26,410 bases of DNA, taken from a virus. Where the stretch lies: the IMG/VR virus record IMGVR_UViG_3300032288_000997, positions 1 to 26,410 of that record. The stretch is one strand, 5' to 3'. Positions 1 through 7,155 of the stretch are shown piece after piece; positions within the stretch are counted from its first letter, which is position 1; every line of letters begins with the position of its first letter. Below the pieces are notes generated by a model. It did no database searches. It had not been told where the DNA came from and saw only the letters and a list, made by a program, of their open reading frames with translations. A program made the translations under genes and the position numbers.

Positions 1-26
1 CGCAGGGCTACTGGTTGTTTATCCAT
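1..26 (-). CDS. start of a leftward gene cut by the window edge
   Basis: Only the first eight codons (MDKQPVAL) lie in the window, so no function can be given. The ATG at 26-24 is preceded on the minus strand by AAGGAGAAGAACA, the same ribosome-binding leader used at two junctions just upstream. It overlaps the end of the preceding gene by eight bases. The shared leader is the main reason to believe the start. Confidence 0.5.
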
Positions 27-195
27 TGTTCTTCTCCTTGTTCAGCGCCGACACCACAGCCACCAAATGCTGTGGGTTTAGCTTCTCGCCCGTCTCTCGT
101 TCGTACTGGTTGCCGATCTGCAAGCACCGGATCATCGTGTCGAAGACCACATCAACGCCAAACTTGTCGATTAGCTCTTTGGTCTGTGGGTTCAT
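19..195 (-). CDS. small hypothetical phage protein (58 aa)
   Basis: The product begins MNPQTKELIDKFGVDVVFD and has no recognised domain; it is probably a small helical cytosolic protein. A start further upstream at 264 is possible, but the ATG at 195 is preferred. That ATG forms a 4-base ATGA overlap with the stop of the previous gene and has a strong AAGGAGAA Shine-Dalgarno sequence seven bases before it. The C-terminus reads NKEKNNG because the ribosome-binding site of the next gene lies inside the coding sequence. Confidence 0.7.
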   Translation of the reverse strand: MNPQTKELIDKFGVDVVFDTMIRCLQIGNQYERETGEKLNPQHLVAVVSALNKEKNNG

Positions 196-494
196 GTGTT
201 CTTCTCCTTGAGCTTGGCTTCGGCCCACCAGACAGCCGACTGCCATGCTTGTAAAGTTACCCAAGACTCTTTACAGCCTTGTTCAATCTCCTCATCCGTC
301 AGCCCGACCCACTCCCGCTGCGCCGCACTTGGTTGCAAGACCTTTATCGGCTTCCACTCTCCGCACTTTTGGCGGCCTGCTTGACCGTGTACGCGCGTGT
401 AAAAGCACGCATCGGGATCGCCACCGTCAAGCACGCAGTTATCTGGCTCTTGGCCTTCAAGATCAACGTGGCAGGCATATTTCTCATCGCTCAT
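192..494 (-). CDS. hypothetical phage protein with LTDEEI motif (100 aa)
   Basis: The N-terminal half has four cysteines (near residues 8, 20, 30 and 44) and aromatic residues, and could bind a metal, but the spacing fits no zinc finger I know. The second half carries VGLTDEEIEQG, a short motif recurring in small proteobacterial phage proteins of unknown function. The start at 494 forms an ATGA overlap with the upstream gene and has AAGGAGAA before it. The end KEKNT is encoded by the ribosome-binding site of the next gene. The role is unknown. Confidence 0.7.
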   Translation of the reverse strand: MSDEKYACHVDLEGQEPDNCVLDGGDPDACFYTRVHGQAGRQKCGEWKPIKVLQPSAAQREWVGLTDEEIEQGCKESWVTLQAWQSAVWWAEAKLKEKNT

Positions 495-883
495 GTGTTC
501 TTCTCCTTGATGCCGTGCGCGGCTTCGACGGCGCGGGCGAACTTGACGATGTCTTTGGCGAGCCGTGGCTCCTCTGCCGGATGAAACGGCCAGAACCTCT
601 GGTATTCAAGCCAAATCTTCTCATCCGTCAACGGCAGGCGCTGTGCTGCGGGTGGGGTGGTGTAGAGGGGTCTAACGTCAGCTTGCGGTGGCTTGCGATA
701 GTACAGATCAGTCTGGTCGTGCACACCCTGCCACGCCACCGGCTCCTGCTTCTCAGCGGCCTCGATGGCGGTGCGTAGGGCAGTGATGGTCTTGTCGTAG
801 ACCAAATGCTCGTACTTCAATCGAGGATCGCGCCTGCATTCTTCCAGCGCCTCCAGCGCCTGCTTCATTGCTTCAATGCTCAT
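491..883 (-). CDS. hypothetical phage protein, MSIEAMKQALEALE type (130 aa)
   Basis: The protein opens with an amphipathic helix (MSIEAMKQALEALEECRRD). It then has a linker around QEPVAWQG, a PLYTTPP segment and LTDEKIW. This mosaic layout is common among hypothetical proteins of phages and prophages of proteobacteria; no biochemical role is known to me. An in-frame ATG at 898 would add five residues. The ATG at 883 is preferred because it makes an ATGA overlap and has GGAGGACAGA directly upstream. The C-terminus again ends KEKNT. Confidence 0.75.
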   Translation of the reverse strand: MSIEAMKQALEALEECRRDPRLKYEHLVYDKTITALRTAIEAAEKQEPVAWQGVHDQTDLYYRKPPQADVRPLYTTPPAAQRLPLTDEKIWLEYQRFWPFHPAEEPRLAKDIVKFARAVEAAHGIKEKNT

Positions 884-1080
884 TCTGTCCTCCAGCATCT
901 GTAAGAGCCATCAGGCATCTTTTTCGTGACGAATGCCATGCCGTGCTTGTCGCCGTAACGCATAGCCGCCACAGCCACAGTCCCCCGCTTCACCTCTGGT
1001 GGGATGGCAAAGCTGTCACCGACTTGCATCTCATCAAACGGGAACTTTTTGGGGATTGGTATTCCAGATTCGACTTTCAT
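880..1080 (-). CDS. small conserved phage protein (66 aa)
   Basis: Compact protein with the pattern IPIPKKFPFDEMQVGDSFAI near the N-terminus and YRCWRTE at the C-terminus. I have seen this pattern in small phage and prophage proteins of unknown function. The FPF..M..GDSF segment suggests a small beta-rich domain. The start at 1080 has GAGAGGACAGA upstream and overlaps the stop of the preceding gene by four bases, so translation is probably coupled. No catalytic residues can be named. Confidence 0.7.
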   Translation of the reverse strand: MKVESGIPIPKKFPFDEMQVGDSFAIPPEVKRGTVAVAAMRYGDKHGMAFVTKKMPDGSYRCWRTE

Positions 1081-1292
1081 TCTGTCCTCTCTTTCTTTTT
1101 ATCCACACAGTCTTTGCAGATAAATCTCATAAGGCCCGGTACGATCTTCAAGTCTCCGCCAGTTGGGGGCTTGTTCTGCTGGCATTTCCAGCACATCTTC
1201 CACCGCGTATTCAGGTGTCTTTTTGCGTCGAGTTGCGGCCTGATTGCCGTGAGATTTTCAGCCAGAGTGTTCTTAAATCCTGTCCCTCTCAT
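1077..1292 (-). CDS. small zinc-finger-like protein (71 aa)
   Basis: Two CxxC pairs are visible, CWKC at residues 34-37 and CKDC at residues 59-62, consistent with a single zinc ribbon or knuckle. The flanks are basic (KKKERTE at the end), which would suit nucleic-acid or protein binding; this is inference. A longer reading from 1343 exists. The ATG at 1292 is preferred because it forms an ATGA overlap with the upstream stop and has AAGGAGAG eight bases before it. Confidence 0.65.
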   Translation of the reverse strand: MRGTGFKNTLAENLTAIRPQLDAKRHLNTRWKMCWKCQQNKPPTGGDLKIVPGLMRFICKDCVDKKKERTE

Positions 1293-1504
1293 AGCTGCTC
1301 TCCTTTTACTAGGCGGCGGTATCGAGAAACATTGTTCCTCCATGCCCTTGGGTCGCCTACGTTTTTCGCCAGAATTTGTGGTTCAGAAAATTGAGCGAAG
1401 ATTGCTTTGAAGTGCGATCCAGCCCTTGGTTCCGCGTGTATCACATCAAAGCCCTCCCGAGCGTAGTACTCAACCTGTTTGCGAATTGCTTTTGGAATCT
1501 GCAT
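1289..1504 (-). CDS. small hypothetical protein (71 aa), possible HicA-like fold
   Basis: The product begins MQIPKAIRKQVEYYAREGF and contains PRAGSHFKAIF followed by a basic GDPRAWRNNVSRYRRL tail. A GSH-K segment after a short helix and strand recalls HicA/dsRBD-like small RNA-binding folds. The resemblance is weak and no partner antitoxin is evident. The start is uncertain. The ATG at 1504 overlaps the upstream gene by 35 bases and has only a weak AAGG signal, while the ATG at 1567 would overlap by 98 bases. Confidence 0.6.
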   Translation of the reverse strand: MQIPKAIRKQVEYYAREGFDVIHAEPRAGSHFKAIFAQFSEPQILAKNVGDPRAWRNNVSRYRRLVKGEQL

Positions 1505-1670
1505 CTGGAGTGCCTTGATTCTTTTCTGATGGAACCCAGCCAAACCGCTTCCATGTTTTCTGCACATCCGTAGCGGCGGCAGGTACGTACTTGAAGTTGG
1601 GGTCGAGTAACGACAGGTAGTGCGGTCTGCGTTTAGCGTTTGCTACGGGTTGCTTGGTCTGTTCATTCAT
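1470..1670 (-). CDS. hypothetical phage protein (66 aa)
   Basis: Basic, probably partly disordered protein with a central FKYVPAAATDVQKTWKRFGW segment, which looks like the one ordered stretch. The C-terminus (SKSNSQTG) is low complexity. The start at 1670 forms an ATGA overlap with the VRR-NUC gene and has GGAGGCAACGAA upstream. Translation is therefore likely coupled to the nuclease. No function is recognised. Confidence 0.65.
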   Translation of the reverse strand: MNEQTKQPVANAKRRPHYLSLLDPNFKYVPAAATDVQKTWKRFGWVPSEKNQGTPDADSKSNSQTG

Positions 1671-1957
1671 TTCGTTGCCTCCACGATAAGTTGCTCTACA
1701 AAATCTACGTCAAGCTCGGTGATCACAAGCGCCACGCCACCAGCTTGTCGTATGGCTTCAAGATTGGACTGCTGAAGTGCAGTGACCTTGCCTTTGCCAG
1801 CCTTGCACTCGATTGCTACGAAGCGCCCACGAAAGCAAATCAAGATGTCAGGGACCCCTGACGTTCCAAAACCACCCGTCACAGGCATGCAGTGGTATGC
1901 GCCCATCGCCTTGAGTGTCTTGATGACCTTGGTCTTGACTTTGCCTTCTGGTGTCAT
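1667..1957 (-). CDS. VRR-NUC domain nuclease (96 aa)
   Basis: A stand-alone PD-(D/E)XK-type nuclease of the VRR-NUC family. The catalytic signature is visible as GVPDI (D37) and, 13 residues on, ECK (E50, K52), followed by the helix with Q62/Q63. An N-terminal glutamate (E4) is also typical. Viral members of this family are thought to cut branched or Holliday-junction DNA during replication or before packaging; family-level knowledge, not shown for this protein. The start at 1957 overlaps the upstream stop by four bases with a GAGG signal before it. Confidence 0.85.
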   Translation of the reverse strand: MTPEGKVKTKVIKTLKAMGAYHCMPVTGGFGTSGVPDILICFRGRFVAIECKAGKGKVTALQQSNLEAIRQAGGVALVITELDVDFVEQLIVEATK

Positions 1958-2292
1958 TTCTGTAGCCTCATGTCCATCAGTTGTTCATACGGCATAACAA
2001 TCACATACATGGTCTGTGATACGCGCCAGCCGATATCTTGCAGTTTCGGGTTCTGTGTGTTCACATAAACGCCCAGATCGGTTATCTCCCATTCGTTGCG
2101 TGACACAAAGGGAAACGCATTGATCATCGCCAATGACACCTTCAGGTTGGGCGGCAGTGTTTCGTCCGTGTAGTGACGCGACTGATACTTGCCCACGTTG
2201 ATCGTGTACTCATCGTATTCTGTCCACATGGGTACGCGATAAGACGATGTCAAGGACTCGTGCGGAATCGGGAGAAACTCCTCACGCTTCAT
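1954..2292 (-). CDS. hypothetical protein (112 aa)
   Basis: Begins MKREEFLPIPHESLTSSYRV and is rich in aromatic residues, with no domain I recognise. A longer reading up to 2400 would lie almost entirely inside the preceding gene. The ATG at 2292 is therefore preferred, overlapping that gene by 11 bases, although its Shine-Dalgarno sequence is weak. It sits directly downstream of the large unknown gene of the MoxR/VWA block. Confidence 0.65.
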   Translation of the reverse strand: MKREEFLPIPHESLTSSYRVPMWTEYDEYTINVGKYQSRHYTDETLPPNLKVSLAMINAFPFVSRNEWEITDLGVYVNTQNPKLQDIGWRVSQTMYVIVMPYEQLMDMRLQK

Positions 2293-3214
2293 TAGGAATG
2301 AGCACCCACAGAATATGGCGTCCCTCGTACCCAGTAGCAACATCCACATCAGAATAATAAGAGTCACTCCACGGAATGTTGTACGGGTTGTGATCCGCAT
2401 AAGGATGCTTCGGCTGCATGTACGCCTTGAGGATGGTCAAATCAGCCGCGAGGTCCGGGTGGTCGTCCAAAGTCAGACATCCTTTGATGTCTTCAATGTT
2501 GACCGTATCAAGCACAACATCGCCGTCGCTGTCGTGCTTGAGGGTGGCGGTGGCTTTTCCGAGTACGTAGCCTGAAAATTTCTCATCACGCGTTACTCTC
2601 AACCCAACTAGCTTACAGCCCTTGGTAAACCGAATCGTGTCTGCAACCTTTGCCTTTACGCTATCTGCTGCCAACTGTAGATTGTGATAGCAATCTCGGA
2701 CTTCCTGATCGAGTTGAGGGTCAACACTATTCGTGACGTAATGCTCAACCAAATACTTTGCCAGCTTGCTAGGAATATTCGTGGAGACGGAAGACCGCGA
2801 GTAATACACAGACCTGAACGCATACTTCACACCACTTGCATATTGCTCGACCACTTGCGCCAAAGTGGGCACATCCCGATGCAGCCGCACCGACTTCAAG
2901 AGACCAGTTATCGAGTCAGAGTCCCGTGTGTCTCTACTTGAACGCACTGACCCGCGCTTCTTGGTAACAAAAGATGATGTGTAATAAAAGTATTCCTTGC
3001 CATCATGTCTGCTCACCCCAAGGTATCCGAAGGGAAGCCCCTCAGCCAACGACAAACAAACTTTATGTCCGTCAGAGTGGTTTTTGACGGCCTCAATGTA
3101 TACGTTAAACGCACTACAGAACTCGTGAACCAACCGCTTCAGTTTTTCGTTGTTGTCCAGAACTGATTGAGTCTTTTCCTTGTCCGCATGCGATGCGATG
3201 ATTTCTTTTGCCAT
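2282..3214 (-). CDS. large hypothetical phage protein (310 aa)
   Basis: I do not recognise a family. The sequence looks soluble and mixed alpha/beta, with a polar N-terminal helix, a serine/arginine-rich stretch (about residues 88-100) and a tyrosine-rich C-terminal region. No membrane segment, signal peptide or nucleotide-binding motif is seen. AAGGGGT lies before the ATG at 3214. It follows the VWA gene by 17 bases, so it may belong to the same functional block; that link is by position only. Confidence 0.75.
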   Translation of the reverse strand: MAKEIIASHADKEKTQSVLDNNEKLKRLVHEFCSAFNVYIEAVKNHSDGHKVCLSLAEGLPFGYLGVSRHDGKEYFYYTSSFVTKKRGSVRSSRDTRDSDSITGLLKSVRLHRDVPTLAQVVEQYASGVKYAFRSVYYSRSSVSTNIPSKLAKYLVEHYVTNSVDPQLDQEVRDCYHNLQLAADSVKAKVADTIRFTKGCKLVGLRVTRDEKFSGYVLGKATATLKHDSDGDVVLDTVNIEDIKGCLTLDDHPDLAADLTILKAYMQPKHPYADHNPYNIPWSDSYYSDVDVATGYEGRHILWVLIPNEA

Positions 3215-3231
3215 GTCTTACCCCTTCTTGC

Positions 3232-4446
3232 TTAGTTGAATGGAACGACCACACCGGATGGCGGGGTCCATGATTTGTTGCAGGTCACAAGCCACAGCGT
3301 AGGCATTGCGATCTCCCATGTCGGGCTACTCTCCACATAGCCGTCGGTGAACACAATTACGCATTCAGCCTTTACTGACTTCTTGTTTATGTAGTCAGCC
3401 ACGCACCCAACGCGAGTGCCTCCACCTCCTTTGGGTTTGAGCAGGTTTGCGATATTACTGTAGTCTTCGGGTTTGAACAACTGTTCGCCGTGAACCTTAG
3501 TGTCCCACCACAATACGCGGACAGCTTCAGGCTGCACAAGCTCACATATCTGAGCCAACTCGGACGCAGCCTCGTTAAGCTGATTCTGATCTATCGAACC
3601 CGATGTGTCGATAGCAAACACCACCTCGCCTACAGTCTCATCTTCTAATGTTGGCATGTAGATGTCACTGGGCAACAGACGCCTGTTGAACTTGCGCCAC
3701 GTATACTCGTCACGACCTTTGGTGCTTGATGTAACAAACTCACGCAACACCTCACGCCAGTCAACCTGCGGCTCAAACATCTCAGTGATACTACGCGGCA
3801 ACTCGATCCCCAAGCGCCCAGCCAACAGCGCACCTTCTCTCAGCGCACGGTCAACCTGCTCGTCCAACTCTCGTAGATCATCTGGGTCAAGGTCACCTAC
3901 ATCATGCTCGTCAAACTTGTAGTCACCATTGCTTGACGAATCACCTGAGCCACCGCCTTCACCTTCATCTTTATTGCCCCCACCGCCGCCACCTTCGTTG
4001 CCTTCCATCTCCTTCTTGAGGATACGGTAAACCTCACGCATGTTCATGTTGTCAAACCGCTTGTCGTAGCAACCGCCTTCGGGCAGTTTGGCTAGATCGG
4101 GTTCGTTCATGTTTGTGATGATGGAATTGACAACGTAGTCAGCCGCCATGTTCGCAAGCTTCGGGTTCTCCTTGAACAGGTCGAGACTGTGAGACATATG
4201 TCTCAGGGCAATGTGCAGGTTCTCGTGCAAGACCAGACCAGCCACCTCCGCATCTGTCTTGCACACAGCGTTCAGGAACGCTCTGCCATACTTCTTGTCC
4301 ACACCGTTGGTGTAAGCAGTGACTGACGGACTATCTATCACCTCCGTCTTGCCCATCATCATCACGCCAGAATACAGCGCAGTCTTGGGGTGCTTCATCA
4401 GCGCAATGTGCGCCTTCTTCACCCGTTGTTCTTCAGTCAGTTTCAT
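3232..4446 (-). CDS. DUF2201-type metallopeptidase/VWA protein, partner of MoxR ATPase
   Basis: Two-part protein of about 404 residues. The N-terminal half has a zinc-peptidase motif HENLH (about residues 75-79) followed by a helix AADYVVNS that often supplies the third ligand. After a glycine/glutamate-rich linker (about 150-175) comes a VWA domain with the metal-ion-dependent adhesion site DTSGS (281-285), a GGGGT loop (about 345) and FTDG (about 369). Such proteins usually work with MoxR AAA+ ATPases, as in CobS/CobT-like pairs. A true cobalt chelatase is unlikely here. Two tandem ATGs exist at 4449 and 4446. The second is better spaced from GGAGG and overlaps the stop of the 29-residue gene as TGATG. 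Confidence 0.85.
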   Translation of the reverse strand: MKLTEEQRVKKAHIALMKHPKTALYSGVMMMGKTEVIDSPSVTAYTNGVDKKYGRAFLNAVCKTDAEVAGLVLHENLHIALRHMSHSLDLFKENPKLANMAADYVVNSIITNMNEPDLAKLPEGGCYDKRFDNMNMREVYRILKKEMEGNEGGGGGGNKDEGEGGGSGDSSSNGDYKFDEHDVGDLDPDDLRELDEQVDRALREGALLAGRLGIELPRSITEMFEPQVDWREVLREFVTSSTKGRDEYTWRKFNRRLLPSDIYMPTLEDETVGEVVFAIDTSGSIDQNQLNEAASELAQICELVQPEAVRVLWWDTKVHGEQLFKPEDYSNIANLLKPKGGGGTRVGCVADYINKKSVKAECVIVFTDGYVESSPTWEIAMPTLWLVTCNKSWTPPSGVVVPFN

Positions 4447-4535
4447 CATGGCCTCCAGTAAAAAACATCTAACAACAAAACAAGGACAGCGATGAACAGC
4501 ACTACCGTCACTACCTTTTCAGACAGAGGAGTCAT
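4446..4535 (-). CDS. 29-residue single-pass membrane peptide
   Basis: Tiny gene between the MoxR and VWA genes. It has an excellent Shine-Dalgarno sequence (GGAGGTCAAAG before ATG). The product is almost a bare transmembrane helix: a short MTPLSEK head, about 17 hydrophobic residues from V8 to L22, then DVFYWRP. It overlaps the upstream 59-residue gene by 17 bases, and its TGA overlaps the tandem ATGs of the VWA gene. Function unknown. It could anchor or regulate the MoxR/VWA complex at the membrane (inference), or act mainly as a coupling leader peptide. Confidence 0.6.
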   Translation of the reverse strand: MTPLSEKVVTVVLFIAVLVLLLDVFYWRP

Positions 4536-4698
4536 CTTTGACCTCCGCTACATCACAAACGTACCCCTCTGCGGTGTTGTTGCACCGTGAGGGTTCAAAC
4601 CAATCAAGCATCGTTGCTTCGGCCTCGGCTTGAGTCTCAGCTTCAATCTCGATCTCTTGGGTGTAGGTCATCACCACAGTACCTTTCCAGCGTTTCAT
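4519..4698 (-). CDS. small acidic protein (59 aa), resembles DpnD/PcfM-type proteins
   Basis: Reads MKRWKGTVVMTYTQEIEIE, then an AETQAEAEATML helix and a C-terminal EGYVCDVAEVKDDSSV strand. The strand, 'eAet..eAea' helix, strand pattern is like small DpnD/PcfM-like phage proteins and like the gene at 7864-8046 in this window. The start lies eight bases after the stop of the MoxR gene with GAGG before it. Function unknown. Its position inside the MoxR/VWA block is notable. Confidence 0.65.
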   Translation of the reverse strand: MKRWKGTVVMTYTQEIEIEAETQAEAEATMLDWFEPSRCNNTAEGYVCDVAEVKDDSSV

Positions 4699-4705
4699 AC
4701 ACGCC

Positions 4706-5791
4706 TCACATCAGCATGTGGTTTTCAATCGCCCAGTTCTTGATCTGCTCGTTGTACCGAGCGATCCGGGGCTTTGTCCGCATCATCATGGTGAAGAACA
4801 AGCTCTGCACTTCGGAGTGTGGGATGCGCTTGACGAACTCCATATAGGATGTCAGACCACCCTGATCCTCAATGTAGTCAGTCGCCTCAAACATCATCAT
4901 GATCAGCGCTGAAATATCTGACGGAACCTTCGCGGTGTCTGGCGATTTGATGATCTCAGCGTAGGGCACTAGCTTGCTTTCCAGATTGATAAACGCAGCC
5001 ATTGATTTAGCGGCGGCCTCACCGATAGTGCCAGCCAGCGCCACGGCCAATGTGTTCTCGCTGAACTTGTTCCGGTTCTCCACGATGACAGACGCCTTAG
5101 TGAGTGAGCGAGGCGAGGCGAATGACTTAGCCGACCCACTAGGCTTGAAGATGTACGGGTTGTCGCTCTGATCCGGGTCGGTGTATGACTTCATAACCCG
5201 AGGGTTCATCGCCACCCAAGCACGGATGGAACGCGCCACGCGAGGCTTGCCATCGACCACCCCACCAGCCCAAGCATTCCACTCATCTGCCGATGGCTTA
5301 CGCATATCGGCCAGACAGACGCGGTTAGCTGCGTGAGCCAGCATGTTGTCACCTACACCGTCCGATGCGTTGTTACTTGTGCCAAACAAGATAGACCCTT
5401 CGGGCAGCGGAACATCACCAACCGTTCGCTCCAGCATCATGCGAGTGAAGATCACCTGCAACAGCTTGGGTGCTTTCATAAACTCATCGAGCATGATCAC
5501 CTTCTTCTTGCCATTGCCCAGCTTGAAGAGTGAAGACACGTAGTACTCAAGAGACCTGCTCTCGTGGTTGGGGATGGACGCGGCAATGTCCATCATGTCC
5601 TTGACAGGACAGTCCACGTAGATGAAGTCGTACTCATCCGTGCCCATCTCAGCCTCCAGCATCTTGAGGATGCTTGACTTGCCGACACCCGGCTCGGAGA
5701 CGATGATCGGCGTGATCTCATGGCCGACAGTCTTGATTAGGTCTTTGGCCTCGTTGATGGAGACGCGCAGTTTGAAATTGATTTGAGACAT
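4706..5791 (-). CDS. MoxR-type AAA+ ATPase (361 aa)
   Basis: Clear P-loop ATPase. From the chosen start, Walker A is SEPGVGKSS (about residues 32-40), Walker B is VIMLDEF (98-104), sensor 1 is in LFGTSNN (N140) and a likely arginine finger is in HAANRV (R157). This layout is typical of MoxR/CobS-like ATPases, chaperone-like enzymes that remodel a VWA-containing partner; that partner is probably the protein encoded just downstream. The ATG at 5791 (MSQINFKL) is preferred over one at 5848, which would overlap the upstream gene; AAAGGGAAACC precedes it. Confidence 0.88.
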   Translation of the reverse strand: MSQINFKLRVSINEAKDLIKTVGHEITPIIVSEPGVGKSSILKMLEAEMGTDEYDFIYVDCPVKDMMDIAASIPNHESRSLEYYVSSLFKLGNGKKKVIMLDEFMKAPKLLQVIFTRMMLERTVGDVPLPEGSILFGTSNNASDGVGDNMLAHAANRVCLADMRKPSADEWNAWAGGVVDGKPRVARSIRAWVAMNPRVMKSYTDPDQSDNPYIFKPSGSAKSFASPRSLTKASVIVENRNKFSENTLAVALAGTIGEAAAKSMAAFINLESKLVPYAEIIKSPDTAKVPSDISALIMMMFEATDYIEDQGGLTSYMEFVKRIPHSEVQSLFFTMMMRTKPRIARYNEQIKNWAIENHMLM

Positions 5792-5816
5792 GGTTTCCCT
5801 TTCTGTGAATAATGAA

Positions 5817-6035
5817 TCAGCACACGGTGACAGTCTTATCGGACGCAACCTCTTTGATGACCAGCTTGTCGTCCTTGTCGATCATCAGAGTCACCTCCTT
5901 CTTCGCTACCCCTACCAACGATCTATGGAACATTGCGGCAATCACAAACGTACTCTTGGCCCGCTTGCGCTCGACATTCCACAAGAACAGCATCACGCCC
6001 AGCGCGATCAGCAACACAACTTCTAAGTCACTCAT
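5817..6035 (-). CDS. small membrane-anchored protein (72 aa)
   Basis: The N-terminus has one clear transmembrane helix (about residues 4-20, LEVVLLIALGVMLFLW). It is followed by a basic stretch (ERKRAKS) that would keep the rest in the cytoplasm, and a soluble tail ending SDKTVTVC. The start forms an ATGA overlap with the DUF3150-like gene, and GAGGAG precedes it. It sits between that gene and the MoxR gene, so it may tether the complex to the inner membrane (inference). Confidence 0.7.
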   Translation of the reverse strand: MSDLEVVLLIALGVMLFLWNVERKRAKSTFVIAAMFHRSLVGVAKKEVTLMIDKDDKLVIKEVASDKTVTVC

Positions 6036-6949
6036 TTAAAACTCCTCAGTGGTGCGAACTTGTTGAGCATGTCGTCAATGTTGTCCTTGACGGTCTGCCT
6101 GACGTATGAACTCTCGCGCAGATCGGTCAGCGTCACGCCTGTGAGCGCGTCCTCCATCGCCACACACGCATCGTTGAGCGCAGCGTTGTTGGTCAGGTTG
6201 AACTTCTTGAGCGTCTGTGCAATCTCTCGCGCCTGATTGACAGTCGTCTCGTAGACCTTCTTGCGCTTGACCTTGCCGTCCTCATCGGGCGTGACCTCCT
6301 CGCATGCGTTACGCAACCGTGAAGCAATCGCCACAAAGCGTTCAGCCGCATCCTGCATCACGTTGTCCACGATGTCCCGCACCTGTCGCTCGTAGTGATG
6401 CTTCAGGTCATCAGCAATCGCCTCCGAAATCTGGCCGGTGCGAAAGTCGTTTGCGGGAACAGATGTAATAAACAACTTCATCCGGAACTTGGAACGCACA
6501 TCTACTACGTCAGGGTACTCTGATCGGTCAAACATATCGCCCTGCTTGAACGCGGCGTCAGAGACCAAGCCCGGATACGCTACGACAAAATCATCGAGCA
6601 GCTTGTTGAACGCAACCTCATGCTCTGCGTACTCCTTCTTGAATTTCTCGATGTTGAATGTGGGCAGCAAGCGTGTCGATCCAGCCCAGTCGTAGGTCGC
6701 CCGCTGAAGCCAGTTCCTCACCGTCTGCCGATAGTTCAACAGCGCTTTGTGTTGGGCACAGTTTGAAAGCAAGTTCTTGGTGAACCTGCCAGCATCGGCT
6801 GACGCATTCTTTGCTGTGGTCACCTCGTTGGAAATGCTCTGGTCTTGCTTGGTCGCCGTCCAGACATTTACTTCCACCGAGACAAGTACGGAGGATGTGG
6901 CGAGGCTGATGCGGGCAGCCTCTGATGGTGCGGTGAGTTCAAAGTTCAT
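6032..6949 (-). CDS. DUF3150-like phage protein (305 aa)
   Basis: Predominantly helical, soluble protein. The N-terminal strand SVLVSVEVNVWTATKQD is followed by long helices and ends with a helix around VKDNIDDMLNKFA. The opening and the position next to a MoxR ATPase and a VWA protein fit the DUF3150 family, found beside such genes in phages and mobile elements; I rate the family call as moderate. The biochemical role is unknown. The start at 6949 overlaps the upstream stop by four bases, with AAGAGGACAAC before it. Confidence 0.65.
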   Translation of the reverse strand: MNFELTAPSEAARISLATSSVLVSVEVNVWTATKQDQSISNEVTTAKNASADAGRFTKNLLSNCAQHKALLNYRQTVRNWLQRATYDWAGSTRLLPTFNIEKFKKEYAEHEVAFNKLLDDFVVAYPGLVSDAAFKQGDMFDRSEYPDVVDVRSKFRMKLFITSVPANDFRTGQISEAIADDLKHHYERQVRDIVDNVMQDAAERFVAIASRLRNACEEVTPDEDGKVKRKKVYETTVNQAREIAQTLKKFNLTNNAALNDACVAMEDALTGVTLTDLRESSYVRQTVKDNIDDMLNKFAPLRSFK

Positions 6950-7155
6950 GTTGTCCTCTTGGGGTTAAGTTGAGATAAAACGGTCGGATCAGTCACAAGG
7001 ATGTAGTTTGATTTGTTTAGCGGGGCTACAGTCCATGAGCGGCGCTTGAGTTGTGCGTCAGTCTCCCCGCACTCTTTGCACAGCACATAGCCAGCCTCGC
7101 GGCGGGCAGGGTCGTACTCCTCCTTGCACAGGTCGCACTCGCAGGGGGCAGTCAT
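6946..7155 (-). CDS. small zinc-ribbon-like protein (69 aa)
   Basis: Cysteines at residues 5, 7, 10, 26 and 29 form CDLC and CKEC knuckles, which would hold one zinc ion. The rest (KRRSWTVAPLNKSNYILVTD) has no known motif. The ATG at 7155 shares one base with the stop of the preceding gene (TGATG). A TTG at 7158 could also serve. No strong Shine-Dalgarno sequence is seen, so translation is probably coupled to the preceding gene. Confidence 0.65.
   Translation of the reverse strand: MTAPCECDLCKEEYDPARREAGYVLCKECGETDAQLKRRSWTVAPLNKSNYILVTDPTVLSQLNPKRTT

Noticed and set aside
1289-1670. HicA/HicB-type toxin-antitoxin pair
   Set aside because: One small protein has a GSH-K segment that recalls HicA, but the neighbouring gene has no HicB features and the order and overlaps match the general small-gene operon.
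3232-5791. Cobalt chelatase (CobS/CobT) for vitamin B12 synthesis
   Set aside because: The resemblance reflects the shared MoxR and VWA domains. No other cobalamin genes are present, and the HENLH metallopeptidase part fits the DUF2201 type rather than CobT.
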